A DNA stretch of 64,000 bases from Candidatus Kapaibacterium sp. (GTDB lineage Bacteria; Bacteroidota; Ignavibacteria; Kapaibacteriales; UBA2268): contig CP058732.1 in NCBI GenBank assembly GCA_013414795.1, positions 1,959,950-2,023,949 on the forward strand. The letters are read 5' to 3'. The notes under the pieces were generated by a model that saw nothing but the letters and a program-made list of their open reading frames with translations, was not told the origin of the DNA and ran no database searches. The position numbers and the translations under genes are program-made. How positions within the stretch are numbered: the stretch's first letter is position 1; every line of letters begins with the position of its first letter. Positions 27,280 through 36,705 of this stretch are shown in pieces.

Positions 27280-28284
27280 ATGAAAAGAAAAATTAATGTA
27301 GGCATTACAATTGGTGATATCAACGGAATTGGTCTTGAAATCTTTGCCAAGTTCATCAATTCCCAGTACTTTGAAAAAATCGAAAGTAAAGTTAAATTTA
27401 CACTCTTTGGAAATGAAAATGCTGTCTTTGAATATTTTAAATCCCTTGAAAATTCAGGTCAACTTGAAAAAAGATTAGAAAATGCTTTGCAGAGTGGAAG
27501 TTTACATTTGGTTAACATAAATGTAAAACCAAAAATTGAATTTGGTAAAATTCAAGAATTATCTGGTAAACTTGCAATCGAATCGATTTCAACTTCTCTG
27601 GATGCTTTTTTACAAAAGAAAATCGATTGTCTTGTTACCCTGCCTATTAGCAAAAAAGCCATACAAATGACAAAACCCAATTTCATCGGACACACTGAAT
27701 ATATTGCAGATTACTTAAATGCAAAAGACCCCTTGATGACTTTTGTATACCAAAACTTTAGACTATGCTTATTAACCACACACATCCCAATAAGCAAAGT
27801 CTCTGGAGAAATCACATCAGAAACGATTATCAAAAAGGCAAAAATCTTTGCAAAGAGTTTGATGAACGATTTCAATGTTGTACATCCCAAAATTGCAATT
27901 CTTGGTCTAAATCCTCATAGTGGTGAAAACGGAGCAATTGGAAAAGAAGAAATAGAAATTTTCCATCCTTCAATTGCAAAGTTGAGAGATGAAATTCAAA
28001 TCGCAGGACCATTTCCTTCGGATGGCTTTTTTGCTTTCGGAACACATAAAAATTTCGATGGTACAATTGCTTGCTATCACGACCAGGGTCTTATCGCTTT
28101 CAAAATTCTCTCCAAAGGGGAGGGAGTGAACTTTACAGCAAACTTACCCTTGGTAAGAACATCCCCAGACCACGGGACTGGTTTCGATATTGCTGGGAAA
28201 AACATTGCCAGTTTCAAGAGTTTAAAGAACGCAATTATGCTTGCGGTAAAAATTACAAAAGCAAGACCAAAGATGACTAAATAA
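27280..28284 (+). CDS. pdxA: 4-hydroxythreonine-4-phosphate dehydrogenase
   Basis: NAD-dependent enzyme of the DXP-dependent pyridoxal phosphate (vitamin B6) pathway. It has 334 residues. The N-terminus GITIGDINGIGLEI matches the family. Metal-ligand histidines are seen in FIGHTEYIADYLN, LGLNPHSGENG and ACYHDQGLIAFK. The conserved end RTSPDHGTGFDIAGKN is also present. Its stop overlaps the convergent queA stop by eight bases. Confidence 0.95.
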   Translation: MKRKINVGITIGDINGIGLEIFAKFINSQYFEKIESKVKFTLFGNENAVFEYFKSLENSGQLEKRLENALQSGSLHLVNINVKPKIEFGKIQELSGKLAIESISTSLDAFLQKKIDCLVTLPISKKAIQMTKPNFIGHTEYIADYLNAKDPLMTFVYQNFRLCLLTTHIPISKVSGEITSETIIKKAKIFAKSLMNDFNVVHPKIAILGLNPHSGENGAIGKEEIEIFHPSIAKLRDEIQIAGPFPSDGFFAFGTHKNFDGTIACYHDQGLIAFKILSKGEGVNFTANLPLVRTSPDHGTGFDIAGKNIASFKSLKNAIMLAVKITKARPKMTK

Positions 28285-29320
28285 TTAACATTGCGTCGCC
28301 ATAAACTAGGAAACGATAATCATTTTTCAAAGCGTGTTTTACAGCCTTCAAATAATTATCTTTACCCGCAAATGCCATCCCAAGATAAGTGGATGGAGAA
28401 TTGTACTCGTGGAAATTAGTTATCAAAGCATTAATTATTTTAAAATCGTATGGTGGACAGATAAATTTATCGGTCCAATCTTTGTTGGGTTTCACTGTAC
28501 CCGAAATCAAAACAGAAGACTCAAGAGCACGTGCCACGCTTGAACCAACTGCAACAACTTTTTTCTTCATACGGAGAGACTTATTTATTGTTTCAGCAGC
28601 ATCATAAGGTATCATAAAATACTCGGTGTACATTCGGTGCTTTGTCAAATCTTCAACTTCAATTTTTTCATAAGCACCAAGACCAAGAGTTATAACAATT
28701 TTAACAATTTTCACACCTTTTTTCTTGAGGGTTTCGACCAAGTTTTTAGTAAAATGTAAACCCGCAGAAGGCGGGGCAATCGAAGTATTGTAATTTGGGT
28801 TTGCAAAAATGGTTTGATAATTCACTTTATCTAATGGTGTATATTCTCTTTTGATGTAATTGGGAAGTGGCATTTCCCCAATTCTGTCCAGAATTTTATA
28901 AATATCTCCTTCGTAACTCAAACGAAGCGTTCTTCCCCGAGAAGTTGTATTATCCATCACTTCTGCATAGAAATTGTTCTCATTGAAAAAAATCTTGTTT
29001 CCAATACGAACTTTTCTGGCTGGTTCAACAAGAGCATCCCAAAGTCTTTCTTCGGCACGCAGTTCCCTTAACAGTAGAACTTCGATTTTGGCATTTGTTT
29101 TCTCTTTTCGACCATACAATCGAGCGGGGAAAACCATTGTTTCATTTACTACAAGGCAATCTCCTTTGTCCAAATAGTCAACAATGTCGGAGAATACTCT
29201 ATCTTCCAACTCCCCAGTTTCACGCTTAACAACAAGAAGCCGTGAGGAATCTCGGGGGTCGGCTGGAAATTTCGCTATTTGGCTCTTTGGTATCGTAAAA
29301 TTAAATTCAGACAACCTCAT
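28277..29320 (-). CDS. queA: S-adenosylmethionine:tRNA ribosyltransferase-isomerase
   Basis: Adds the ribose part of SAM to 7-aminomethyl-7-deazaguanine in tRNA, making epoxyqueuosine. It has 347 residues. Family stretches seen include FNFTIPKSQIAKFPADPRDSS at the N-terminus, VNETMVFPARLYGRK near 60, SIAPPSAGLHFTKNL near 185, and LITNFHEYNSPSTYLGMAFAG at the C-terminus (His instead of the usual Leu-Pro in NFHLP). It is on the opposite strand to pdxA and overlaps its end. Confidence 0.94.
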   Translation of the reverse strand: MRLSEFNFTIPKSQIAKFPADPRDSSRLLVVKRETGELEDRVFSDIVDYLDKGDCLVVNETMVFPARLYGRKEKTNAKIEVLLLRELRAEERLWDALVEPARKVRIGNKIFFNENNFYAEVMDNTTSRGRTLRLSYEGDIYKILDRIGEMPLPNYIKREYTPLDKVNYQTIFANPNYNTSIAPPSAGLHFTKNLVETLKKKGVKIVKIVITLGLGAYEKIEVEDLTKHRMYTEYFMIPYDAAETINKSLRMKKKVVAVGSSVARALESSVLISGTVKPNKDWTDKFICPPYDFKIINALITNFHEYNSPSTYLGMAFAGKDNYLKAVKHALKNDYRFLVYGDAMLII

Positions 29321-29405
29321 ATCTTCCCTTCATTTTCAAAAACTTATACTACATTTTAGAAATATATTGATTAATAACGAAAAAAATAAAATATATTTTT
29401 ATTTA

Positions 29406-31277
29406 TTAACTTTTCCCAATCAATTCTGTAAACTTTTGTAATATCTCGTTCATATTTTTCACTAATTCAGTTGGTTCTTCAAGTTCTCCTTCAAGTACAA
29501 GAGTTTCGTAATATAGTTGCTCGATGATTTTTTCAACTATATTATCACTTTCACTATTGTCAATTAATTTGGCAAGATTTTTAATAATTGGATGTGCAGT
29601 GTTTACTTCCAGTATCTTCTTCGACTTTTGGTAATTTTTATCAAGTATTTTAAATATCTTTTCAGATTGTGGGTCGTGTCCGAAATATGGTGCAACAAGA
29701 GTAACAGGCGAGTCGACCAAACGGTTCGACACTTGAACATTCAACACTCTATCCCCAAGAACAGATTTCATACGTTCGAACAACTTGTTTGCAGTTTCTG
29801 GGTCTAATCTTTCGTTCCCGTCAGTTTCCTTTTGTATTTCAACATCAACTTTGTCGATGGATTTCAAAGGTTTTCCGTCATATTCTCTTATCAGTGGAAC
29901 AATTAAAGAGTCAATTGGGTCGGTCATTACCAACACTTCGTAATTGTTTTTCAAAAAGTATTCAAGATTTGGGTTTCGGCTCAACGAACTTCTTGAATCT
30001 GTAATCACATAGTAAATTGACTTTTGATTTTCCTTCATTCGGGAAACATAATCCTTTAACGATGTATATTCATTTTCTGGTAAAGTCGTACTTTGGTAGC
30101 GAAGGAGATTGATAATCCTATCACGGTTTGCGCTGTCGATTGTTATTCCACCTTTAAATATTTGACCAAAGTTTTGTGTAAATTTAGCGTACTTCTCTTT
30201 TTCGTTTTCCGCAAGTTCTTCTAAATGAGAAAGAATTTTGTTGGTTAGAATTTGCTTTATTTTCGTTATCAATGGACTATTTTGAATAGTTTCTCGAGAA
30301 ATGTTTAAAGGCAAGTCATCAGTGTCGAGCACTCCACGAATGAACCGAAGGTATTCGGGAAGAATTTCTGGGTTATCGTCCTGAATGAAAACCTTGTGTG
30401 AATACAAACTAATTGTCTTGTCGAAGAAATCACGCCAGTAATATGATGGAGGGCTATCGGGAATGAACAAAAGAGCGTTGAAATTAACATTGCCTTCGAC
30501 TGAAAAATGCAAATAACTTAACGGTGGGTTATCGTCACCAGTTAAATATTTGTAAAAGTTCTCGATATCTTCTCTGGAGACTTCGTCTTTCTTTTTCCTC
30601 CAAATTGCATCGATTGTATTTACTTTTTCGTTGTTAACATAGATTGGAAAGTCGACAAAATTTGAATATTTCCTGATAATTTCCTTTACTCTTTCGGGTT
30701 GAGCAAATTCTTTGTATTCATCTTTTAAAGTAAAATATATCAAAGTTCCACGAGTTGGTCTATCAATCTCTTCGATAGAATATTTTTCTTTTCCGTTAGA
30801 TTTCCAACGAACACCAGATGAATCGGGTATATACGAGCGGGTTTCGAGAGTAACTTCATCGGTGACCATAAACACTGAATAGAAGCCTACCCCAAACTTA
30901 CCAATTAAGTTGATATCAAAATTTTCGGAATCCTTCTTTAAATTCTTCAAAAAGTTTGCAGTTCCAGAATGTGCAATTGTTCCAATCTGTGAAATCACTT
31001 CCTCTTTGGTCATTCCAATTCCAGTGTCCTCGATTTTGAAAAGTTTTGTTTCTGGGTCAACTGTAATATCAATTCTCAACTCCAATTCTGGATTGAGTAT
31101 GTTCGGTTCGGTCAATCTCTTGAATCGAATCTTATGCAAAGCATCGGATGAGTTTGAAATGAGTTCACGGATGAAAATTTCTGGATGTGTGTAAAGTGAA
31201 TTGATGATGATATCAAGCAATTGTTTGATTTCAGCAACAAATTCAAATTCTTGCACTCGATTTTCAACATGTTCCAT
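29406..31277 (-). CDS. htpG: Chaperone HtpG (Hsp90)
   Basis: ATP-dependent Hsp90-family chaperone, 623 residues. The Bergerat ATP-binding fold is visible: LISNSSDALHKIRF (about 38-51), IEDTGIGMTKEEV (about 76-88) and GKFGVGFYSVFMV (about 125-137). Middle and C-terminal dimerisation domains follow. In the first motif most family members read N-A-x-DA; here it is N-S-SDA, a mild change. AGAGG precedes the ATG closely. No CIRCE-like inverted repeat is visible in the 211-base gap upstream. Confidence 0.96.
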   Translation of the reverse strand: MEHVENRVQEFEFVAEIKQLLDIIINSLYTHPEIFIRELISNSSDALHKIRFKRLTEPNILNPELELRIDITVDPETKLFKIEDTGIGMTKEEVISQIGTIAHSGTANFLKNLKKDSENFDINLIGKFGVGFYSVFMVTDEVTLETRSYIPDSSGVRWKSNGKEKYSIEEIDRPTRGTLIYFTLKDEYKEFAQPERVKEIIRKYSNFVDFPIYVNNEKVNTIDAIWRKKKDEVSREDIENFYKYLTGDDNPPLSYLHFSVEGNVNFNALLFIPDSPPSYYWRDFFDKTISLYSHKVFIQDDNPEILPEYLRFIRGVLDTDDLPLNISRETIQNSPLITKIKQILTNKILSHLEELAENEKEKYAKFTQNFGQIFKGGITIDSANRDRIINLLRYQSTTLPENEYTSLKDYVSRMKENQKSIYYVITDSRSSLSRNPNLEYFLKNNYEVLVMTDPIDSLIVPLIREYDGKPLKSIDKVDVEIQKETDGNERLDPETANKLFERMKSVLGDRVLNVQVSNRLVDSPVTLVAPYFGHDPQSEKIFKILDKNYQKSKKILEVNTAHPIIKNLAKLIDNSESDNIVEKIIEQLYYETLVLEGELEEPTELVKNMNEILQKFTELIGKS

Positions 31278-31488
31278 AACCTCTTCCCAGAATTTTTACG
31301 CATCCATTCTTTATTTGACGAAAAACAAGTAATGATATTTATTTGCAAATTTTTTTTGTTTTCAACCGATTGTTTAAATTTTCTTTTATCCTTTTTCCAA
31401 TTGTTCAAAAAGTACTTTTAAAAACACTCCTTGTACATCGGCATCATACAATCCTTTATTTTCGTTTCTGTGAGTTATTTTAGAGTTT

Positions 31489-32130
31489 ATGAATATAGTT
31501 AAATCAAAAATTTTTGCTTATTCGACCATTTTCTGTCTACTTTGCGTAAACATCATTTTACTTTTTAACTTTTTTAGAGACGGCAAAAACACAACTGCAA
31601 AGCAAAATATTTCATTTTCTCATAAACAGCATTCGAAATTCAAAATTTCTTGTCTTTTCTGTCATTACAAGGCAGAGACAAATAGATTTGCAAACCTACC
31701 CAGCACCAAAGACTGTATGATATGCCACGTTGCTTTGAAAACCGAAAGCGAACTTTTGAAAAGCGTTGTTCTTTCATACGATAGTTTAATCACACTGAAG
31801 TACAAAAAAATCTACGACCTTCCAGACTATGTCCAGTTCAGCCACAGCCTTCACATAAACAGCGGGATAGATTGTGCCACTTGTCACGGTTTCGTTGACC
31901 AAATGGACTCTACTTATCAAGTAAGAAACTTATCAATGGGCTGGTGTATCGATTGCCACAAAACGCCAGAAAAGTATATTATTCCTCCGAGAGAAATTTC
32001 TGGTATTTTCACTTTACCAGATACACTTGTAACAGATACAATAATTTATTCCTCTTTGCAAATGTATAAACCGACTCGGATTAGAAAATTGAAACCAGCC
32101 TCAACTGAATGTTCAACTTGTCACTATTAG
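31489..32130 (+). CDS. actA: Alternative complex III subunit A, pentaheme cytochrome c
   Basis: 213 residues with five CxxCH haem-c sites: CLFCH (55-59), CMICH (76-80), CATCH (129-133), CIDCH (153-157) and CSTCH (208-212). A single N-terminal membrane helix (about 8-28) anchors it on the outer face of the inner membrane. Five haems, an N-terminal anchor and the following actB- and actC-like genes match ActA of alternative complex III, a menaquinol:cytochrome c oxidoreductase unrelated to cytochrome bc1. QrcA of sulfate reducers is similar but has six haems. The stop is three bases before actB's ATG. Confidence 0.88.
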   Translation: MNIVKSKIFAYSTIFCLLCVNIILLFNFFRDGKNTTAKQNISFSHKQHSKFKISCLFCHYKAETNRFANLPSTKDCMICHVALKTESELLKSVVLSYDSLITLKYKKIYDLPDYVQFSHSLHINSGIDCATCHGFVDQMDSTYQVRNLSMGWCIDCHKTPEKYIIPPREISGIFTLPDTLVTDTIIYSSLQMYKPTRIRKLKPASTECSTCHY

Positions 32131-32132
32131 AA

Positions 32133-34850
32133 ATGGATAGAAGAGACTTTGCTAAAATTCTGACCACTTCACTCTTTGCTGGAATTTCTTGCAAGCGACC
32201 CGAAATTGTCTACGAAAGCAAGGTTAAGCCAACAAATGCTCCAACGCTCGAAAATTTAGTTGAATATAATACAACATTCCCTTACTATCCTTTACCAATA
32301 CCAATCGTAATTGAAACCTACGAGGGAATCCCGTTTCGAATTAAAGGAAACGAAAATGATTATCTAACAGCGGGGAAAATACCAGACTTTGTGCTTGCCT
32401 CGAATTACTTGCTTTTCGACAAACACAGAAGGAAACCTCCAAAAGTCAACAATAGAGAAACTACTATTGAAAATGCAATTTCAACAATTTTACAAGAAAT
32501 TGAATCAAATATAGCCAAAAGACAGAAGATAGCAATTATTTCAAGTCTAAACAATTCAGAATTCATTCAAATATTGTCAAATGAAATTGAAGAATCAAAT
32601 CAATTTATAAATATAATTGGATTGCCAACATTCGACTTTTTCCATTCGCAATGGATTGCAAATCGGAAATTTTTTAACGAAAACATCTACATTTTAAACC
32701 AAATCCAAAACAAAAGTTTAATCATAAACTTCGGAAATGATTTTCAATATCACGACCCATTTGCTTGGTATCATTTAAACAAATTCGACAAAAGCAAACA
32801 ATTCTTAATCACTTTTGAAGATGTCATAAGTCTGACTGGCTTAAATTCAAACATCCGAATAGTTTCGGACGAATTCGATATGCTTCGATATTCACTGACC
32901 TTGCTTCAAGAAATATTGAAATTAAAAAAGTTAAACTCCTTGCTCAGCATTTTCAATGCACTTATTCCAAAGGAAATTATATTGAACAACACAGAAGAAA
33001 TTAATACACTACTTGAAGCCAACATCGACAATCTTGTTGTTCTTTGCAATCCATATTATTCCATTGAATTACAGATAGTTGCTTTTATTATCAATCAAAT
33101 TTGCAAAGTCGAACCAAAAATCATTTTCGATTTAACAACCTATTCAAATGGAAAAAAGAAATATCAAGAACTTTTGAACAACTACAATGATTACAATTTG
33201 CTTCTTTTTCTTGATTACAACCCATACTTTTCCTTAAACAAAGATTTAGTTAATCTGATTGAAAATAAATCCAAAAAAATCATACAATTTTCGATATATT
33301 CCAACGAAATGACTGAAAAAGCAGAAATTTTTGTTCCACTGCAAACTTATTTTGAATTTTGGTTAGACCACAAAGTTCCCAATGGAACAACACTTGCCCA
33401 ACAAAAAATCGTCGAACCTATTAATCCAAATTCGACATCTACCATCGAATTTCTTTTCAAGTTGAGAAATCACCTTTTTGATGAAAAATCTCTTCAAAAT
33501 TACGAGGAGGGACTATTCAATTTTTACATTCAAGGTAGACCAAAAGAAAAATTTCAAGAGGAACTTCGCAATGGTTATTTCATCAGTCAAACATCAAGAA
33601 ATGAAATTAGTTTAAAGATTGATGAGTCTATGTTTTACCAAATTCTACGATTTATTTCATTAACCTTGCACCAAAATAAAAGAATGAACACAAAGAAAAT
33701 AATTCCACATAGAGAAATCTATTCTGGGGAATATTCAAACAATCCATATTTAAAGGAATTACCAGACCCAGTGACAAACACAAGTTGGATTTCGCCAATT
33801 ATTTTATCTAAAAATTATCAGACTAACACACCAGAATTCGGACAAGCCATTGTTTCTATTGGAGATGAAAAAATAGAATTACCATTTATCTGTTTCAAGG
33901 AATACGACATCAATACAAGTTTCTTAATTTATCGCAACTATGATTATTTTGAAAGGCATTTGAAACTTGTCCTCTCCCATCTTAATATCAATTTTATTAG
34001 TACCAAAGATGGATTACAACTTCTTGGGGAAATTCAAATTATAGATAAAATTGCCCAAACATCAAACCAAATTCCAAAACAAACAATTGCCGACTTATCA
34101 AATCTAAAGAGTTTTCTTGAATACCAAGAAGTGCAAAAAATTGAAATGTATAGAAACGAGAAGATAGATATTGAAAAACAATGGGCAATGGTAATCGATA
34201 TTGACAAGTGTATTGGTTGTAACTCTTGCATTTTGGCTTGCAAAATTGAAAATAACACACCAGTGGTTACTTTGGAGAATATCGCTCGTAATCGAGATTT
34301 GTTCTGGATAAAAGTATACAAAGCAACTTATTCAAGTGGCACAAAATTCTATCCTTTGATGTGTCAGCAATGCGACAATGCTCCTTGCGAAAGTGTCTGC
34401 CCAGTTGGTGCAACAAGTCACAGTAGCGAAGGAATAAGCGAGATGACATACAACCAGTGCATTGGTTCAAGATTTTGTATGGTGAATTGCCCGTACGGAG
34501 TTCGTCGGTTCAATTTCTTGCATCCCGAGAAAGTCCATCCGAATTATATTCCAGAAATGATGAATCCATTGGTAACTGTAAGAAGTCGAGGAGTTAGCGA
34601 AAAATGTACTTTTTGCATTCACAAAATAAATTTCGAACGGTCGAAATCCAAACAGTTTGGTGATGAAGAGAATTTCCTTGTAAAAACTGCTTGCCAAGAG
34701 GTTTGTCCAGTAAATGCAATTATCTTTGGTAGAAAGAAAGAATTGCTGACAACAATAAAGCAAGGTAATTTATTTATGCTTATGCCCGAGTTTAACACTA
34801 AACCAAATGTTTTTTATAAAATGACAAAAGATGAAAAGAGTACAAATTAG
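32133..34850 (+). CDS. actB: Alternative complex III subunit B (molybdopterin-like domain fused to Fe-S domain)
   Basis: 905 residues from the ATG at 32133; the longer frame starting at 32109 lies inside actA. The start MDRRDFAKIL resembles a Tat signal, and a Cys at about 21 could be lipidated. Residues 30-650 correspond to the cofactor-free molybdopterin-oxidoreductase-like part but are strongly diverged; no N-terminal CxxCxxxC cluster is present. The C-terminal part, from about residue 690, is a ferredoxin-like subunit: CIGCNSCILAC, CQQCDNAPCESVCP, CIGSRFCMVNCP and CTFCIHKI with CQEVCP, enough for three [4Fe-4S] and one [3Fe-4S] cluster. In alternative complex III this subunit passes electrons between haems and quinol. 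Confidence 0.85.
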   Translation: MDRRDFAKILTTSLFAGISCKRPEIVYESKVKPTNAPTLENLVEYNTTFPYYPLPIPIVIETYEGIPFRIKGNENDYLTAGKIPDFVLASNYLLFDKHRRKPPKVNNRETTIENAISTILQEIESNIAKRQKIAIISSLNNSEFIQILSNEIEESNQFINIIGLPTFDFFHSQWIANRKFFNENIYILNQIQNKSLIINFGNDFQYHDPFAWYHLNKFDKSKQFLITFEDVISLTGLNSNIRIVSDEFDMLRYSLTLLQEILKLKKLNSLLSIFNALIPKEIILNNTEEINTLLEANIDNLVVLCNPYYSIELQIVAFIINQICKVEPKIIFDLTTYSNGKKKYQELLNNYNDYNLLLFLDYNPYFSLNKDLVNLIENKSKKIIQFSIYSNEMTEKAEIFVPLQTYFEFWLDHKVPNGTTLAQQKIVEPINPNSTSTIEFLFKLRNHLFDEKSLQNYEEGLFNFYIQGRPKEKFQEELRNGYFISQTSRNEISLKIDESMFYQILRFISLTLHQNKRMNTKKIIPHREIYSGEYSNNPYLKELPDPVTNTSWISPIILSKNYQTNTPEFGQAIVSIGDEKIELPFICFKEYDINTSFLIYRNYDYFERHLKLVLSHLNINFISTKDGLQLLGEIQIIDKIAQTSNQIPKQTIADLSNLKSFLEYQEVQKIEMYRNEKIDIEKQWAMVIDIDKCIGCNSCILACKIENNTPVVTLENIARNRDLFWIKVYKATYSSGTKFYPLMCQQCDNAPCESVCPVGATSHSSEGISEMTYNQCIGSRFCMVNCPYGVRRFNFLHPEKVHPNYIPEMMNPLVTVRSRGVSEKCTFCIHKINFERSKSKQFGDEENFLVKTACQEVCPVNAIIFGRKKELLTTIKQGNLFMLMPEFNTKPNVFYKMTKDEKSTN

Positions 34851-36063
34851 AAAAATTATCATAGGTGTTTCCTTAATACTACTTTTCCTCTGGATTGGTG
34901 GAATAATCTACACCTTTGCTTTTGGTTTGAAGTCTTGGGGACTAACAAGTAAAACTGTCTGGGGAGTAGAAATCGTTAACTTTGTATTTTGGATTGGCAA
35001 TTCACACGCTGGCACATTAATTTCCGCAATTTTGTACCTTCTACGACAAGACTGGCGAAAATCCATTCACCGAATTGCCGAAACATTTACAATTATTTCA
35101 ATCCTAATTGCTGGAATTTATCCCTTGCTTCATCTTGGAAGACCGTGGCTTTTTTACTGGATGTTCCCTATTCCCAATCAAATGCAGACCTGGGCTAACT
35201 TCAAGTCTCCTCTTATTTGGGATTTTATTGCAATACTAACCTACATAATTTTAAGTTTCCTTTTTCTAACACTTGGAATAATTCCAGACTATGATAAAAT
35301 CAAATTCAAAAAAAAGAATTCCCTTGGAAACGCAATTAATAACTTTTTCGAAAAAATTTGGTTAGGTTCATTGAATAATTGGAATGAATACAAATGGACT
35401 TATCACATTTTTGCAGGCATTCTAACATTCGTAGTAATTTCTGTACATTCGATTGTCTCCTATGACTTTTCTGTTTCAATTCTACCACAATGGCATTCAA
35501 CGATGTTGCCCGTGTTCTTCGTAGTCGGAGCAATATATTCTGGTGTTGCTTTACTTCTTATTTGTACAACTCTTTTGAACTCAATTAGTTCCTTTGGAAA
35601 AAGAATTAACCAAATTGCCTTGAATAATCTTTCGAAAATGCTTCTTGGCTTTTCGCTTGTTTTCCTCTACTTTTATATTCTTGAACTTTTCTTCCAATTC
35701 TATAGTCAAAATCAATACGAACAATGGATTTATTCTTTAAGGTTTCAAAATGAATATAAAATTATATTTTTTATTATGTGCATTTTGATTTTTGCCATAC
35801 CACAGTTCTTTTGGTTCAGAAAGTTAAGAGAGAATAAAGTTGTACAATTTCTTATCGCTTTGTCAGTGCTGGTTGGAATGTGGCTTGAAAGATATATTTT
35901 GATTGTACCCGTGCTTTCAGCAGATTTTGTTACAAAACAGACTATCAACTACACACCATCACTATTGGATATTATATTAACATTTGGTAGTCTTGGCTTT
36001 TTTGTGATTGTGTTCTACGCAATTGGGAAAAGAATACCAATGGTGCCAATCTACGAAGATTAA
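34831..36063 (+). CDS. actC: Alternative complex III subunit C (NrfD/PsrC-like quinol-binding membrane protein)
   Basis: 410 residues with about ten hydrophobic helices, NrfD/PsrC family. Conserved features include FWIGNSHAGTLISAILYLLR near 55 (the family quinol-site region) and HLGRPWLFYWMFPIPNQM near 105. It overlaps actB by 20 bases. No actD, actE or actF gene follows: the next gene, four bases overlapping, is a convergent HNH protein. Without them the complex would hold only A, B and C, unless the other subunits lie elsewhere. Confidence 0.85.
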   Translation: MKRVQIRKIIIGVSLILLFLWIGGIIYTFAFGLKSWGLTSKTVWGVEIVNFVFWIGNSHAGTLISAILYLLRQDWRKSIHRIAETFTIISILIAGIYPLLHLGRPWLFYWMFPIPNQMQTWANFKSPLIWDFIAILTYIILSFLFLTLGIIPDYDKIKFKKKNSLGNAINNFFEKIWLGSLNNWNEYKWTYHIFAGILTFVVISVHSIVSYDFSVSILPQWHSTMLPVFFVVGAIYSGVALLLICTTLLNSISSFGKRINQIALNNLSKMLLGFSLVFLYFYILELFFQFYSQNQYEQWIYSLRFQNEYKIIFFIMCILIFAIPQFFWFRKLRENKVVQFLIALSVLVGMWLERYILIVPVLSADFVTKQTINYTPSLLDIILTFGSLGFFVIVFYAIGKRIPMVPIYED

Positions 36064-36620
36064 TCGACAAATAGGTATGGTTTCCATTGGCTGTCAATCG
36101 AAGAGCCAACGAAACTTTTAATAAAAATGATATGGTTGGGCTTCCTTGGCTTGGCAAGAAGTTTCATTCCCGCCTCTTCTGGTGTACGATTGCCCTTTTT
36201 ATTATTGCAAGAAATACAAGCGGTTACAAGATTTTCCCAAGTATCGGTTCCACCACGTGATTTTGGAATAATATGGTCTACTGTCAGATTTCCTGAAGTT
36301 GTACCGCAATATTGACAACGATAGCCGTCCCTTCGAAGAATGTTTTTTCGTGAAAGTTCGATTTTCTTATGTGGGATTTTGATATACCTTGACAAACGAA
36401 TGATACTTGGCAAAGGAACCTTGTTGTTAACAGAACGAAGAACTAATCCATCTTTTGGGGCTATAAGTTCAGCCTTTGTAAGTAATAAGAGAAGAATAGC
36501 CTTTTTCACCGAACAGATACTGATTGGTTCGTAACTTTGATTTAGTACTAAAACTTTGCTCTTTAAAGGATTAACCGCAAAATCCTTTTCGTCTAATGAG
36601 CAATCTTTTTCGAACTCCAC
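36060..36620 (-). CDS. HNH endonuclease family protein
   Basis: 186 residues. A C-terminal HNH domain: RRDGYRCQYCGTTSGNLTVDHI (CxxC zinc knuckle and the D-H pair), then RGGTDTWENLVTACISCNNKKG with the Asn and the second CxxC. The N-terminal 90 residues are of a kind found before HNH domains in a conserved family of Bacteroidota and Chlorobiota proteins; their role is unknown. The start is a GTG with AGGAGG immediately adjacent, a very short spacing. There is no sign of a mobile intron or of a methylase partner. It may act on DNA, but no substrate can be named. Confidence 0.8.
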   Translation of the reverse strand: MEFEKDCSLDEKDFAVNPLKSKVLVLNQSYEPISICSVKKAILLLLLTKAELIAPKDGLVLRSVNNKVPLPSIIRLSRYIKIPHKKIELSRKNILRRDGYRCQYCGTTSGNLTVDHIIPKSRGGTDTWENLVTACISCNNKKGNRTPEEAGMKLLAKPRKPNHIIFIKSFVGSSIDSQWKPYLFVD

Positions 36621-36636
36621 CCTCCTTTTGAAATAT

Positions 36637-36644
36637 CAAAATTA
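36637..36644 (-). promoter_or_regulatory. Putative -7 promoter element of the HNH gene
   Basis: TAATTTTG on the minus strand, 16 bases before the GTG start of the HNH gene. Confidence 0.35.
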
Positions 36645-36705
36645 GCAAAAAAATTTAAAGAAAAAAACGAATAATTCGTCAATTTCTTTTTTAAAATTTA
36701 AAACA

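Noticed and set aside
29321-31488. CIRCE-like or HrcA operator in front of htpG.
   Set aside because: No inverted repeat of that type is visible in the gap 31278-31488.
32133-34850. ActB as a real molybdenum enzyme (formate dehydrogenase or nitrate reductase type).
   Set aside because: The N-terminal Fe-S cysteines and the cofactor-ligand region of the active family are absent, and the actA and actC neighbours fit alternative complex III.
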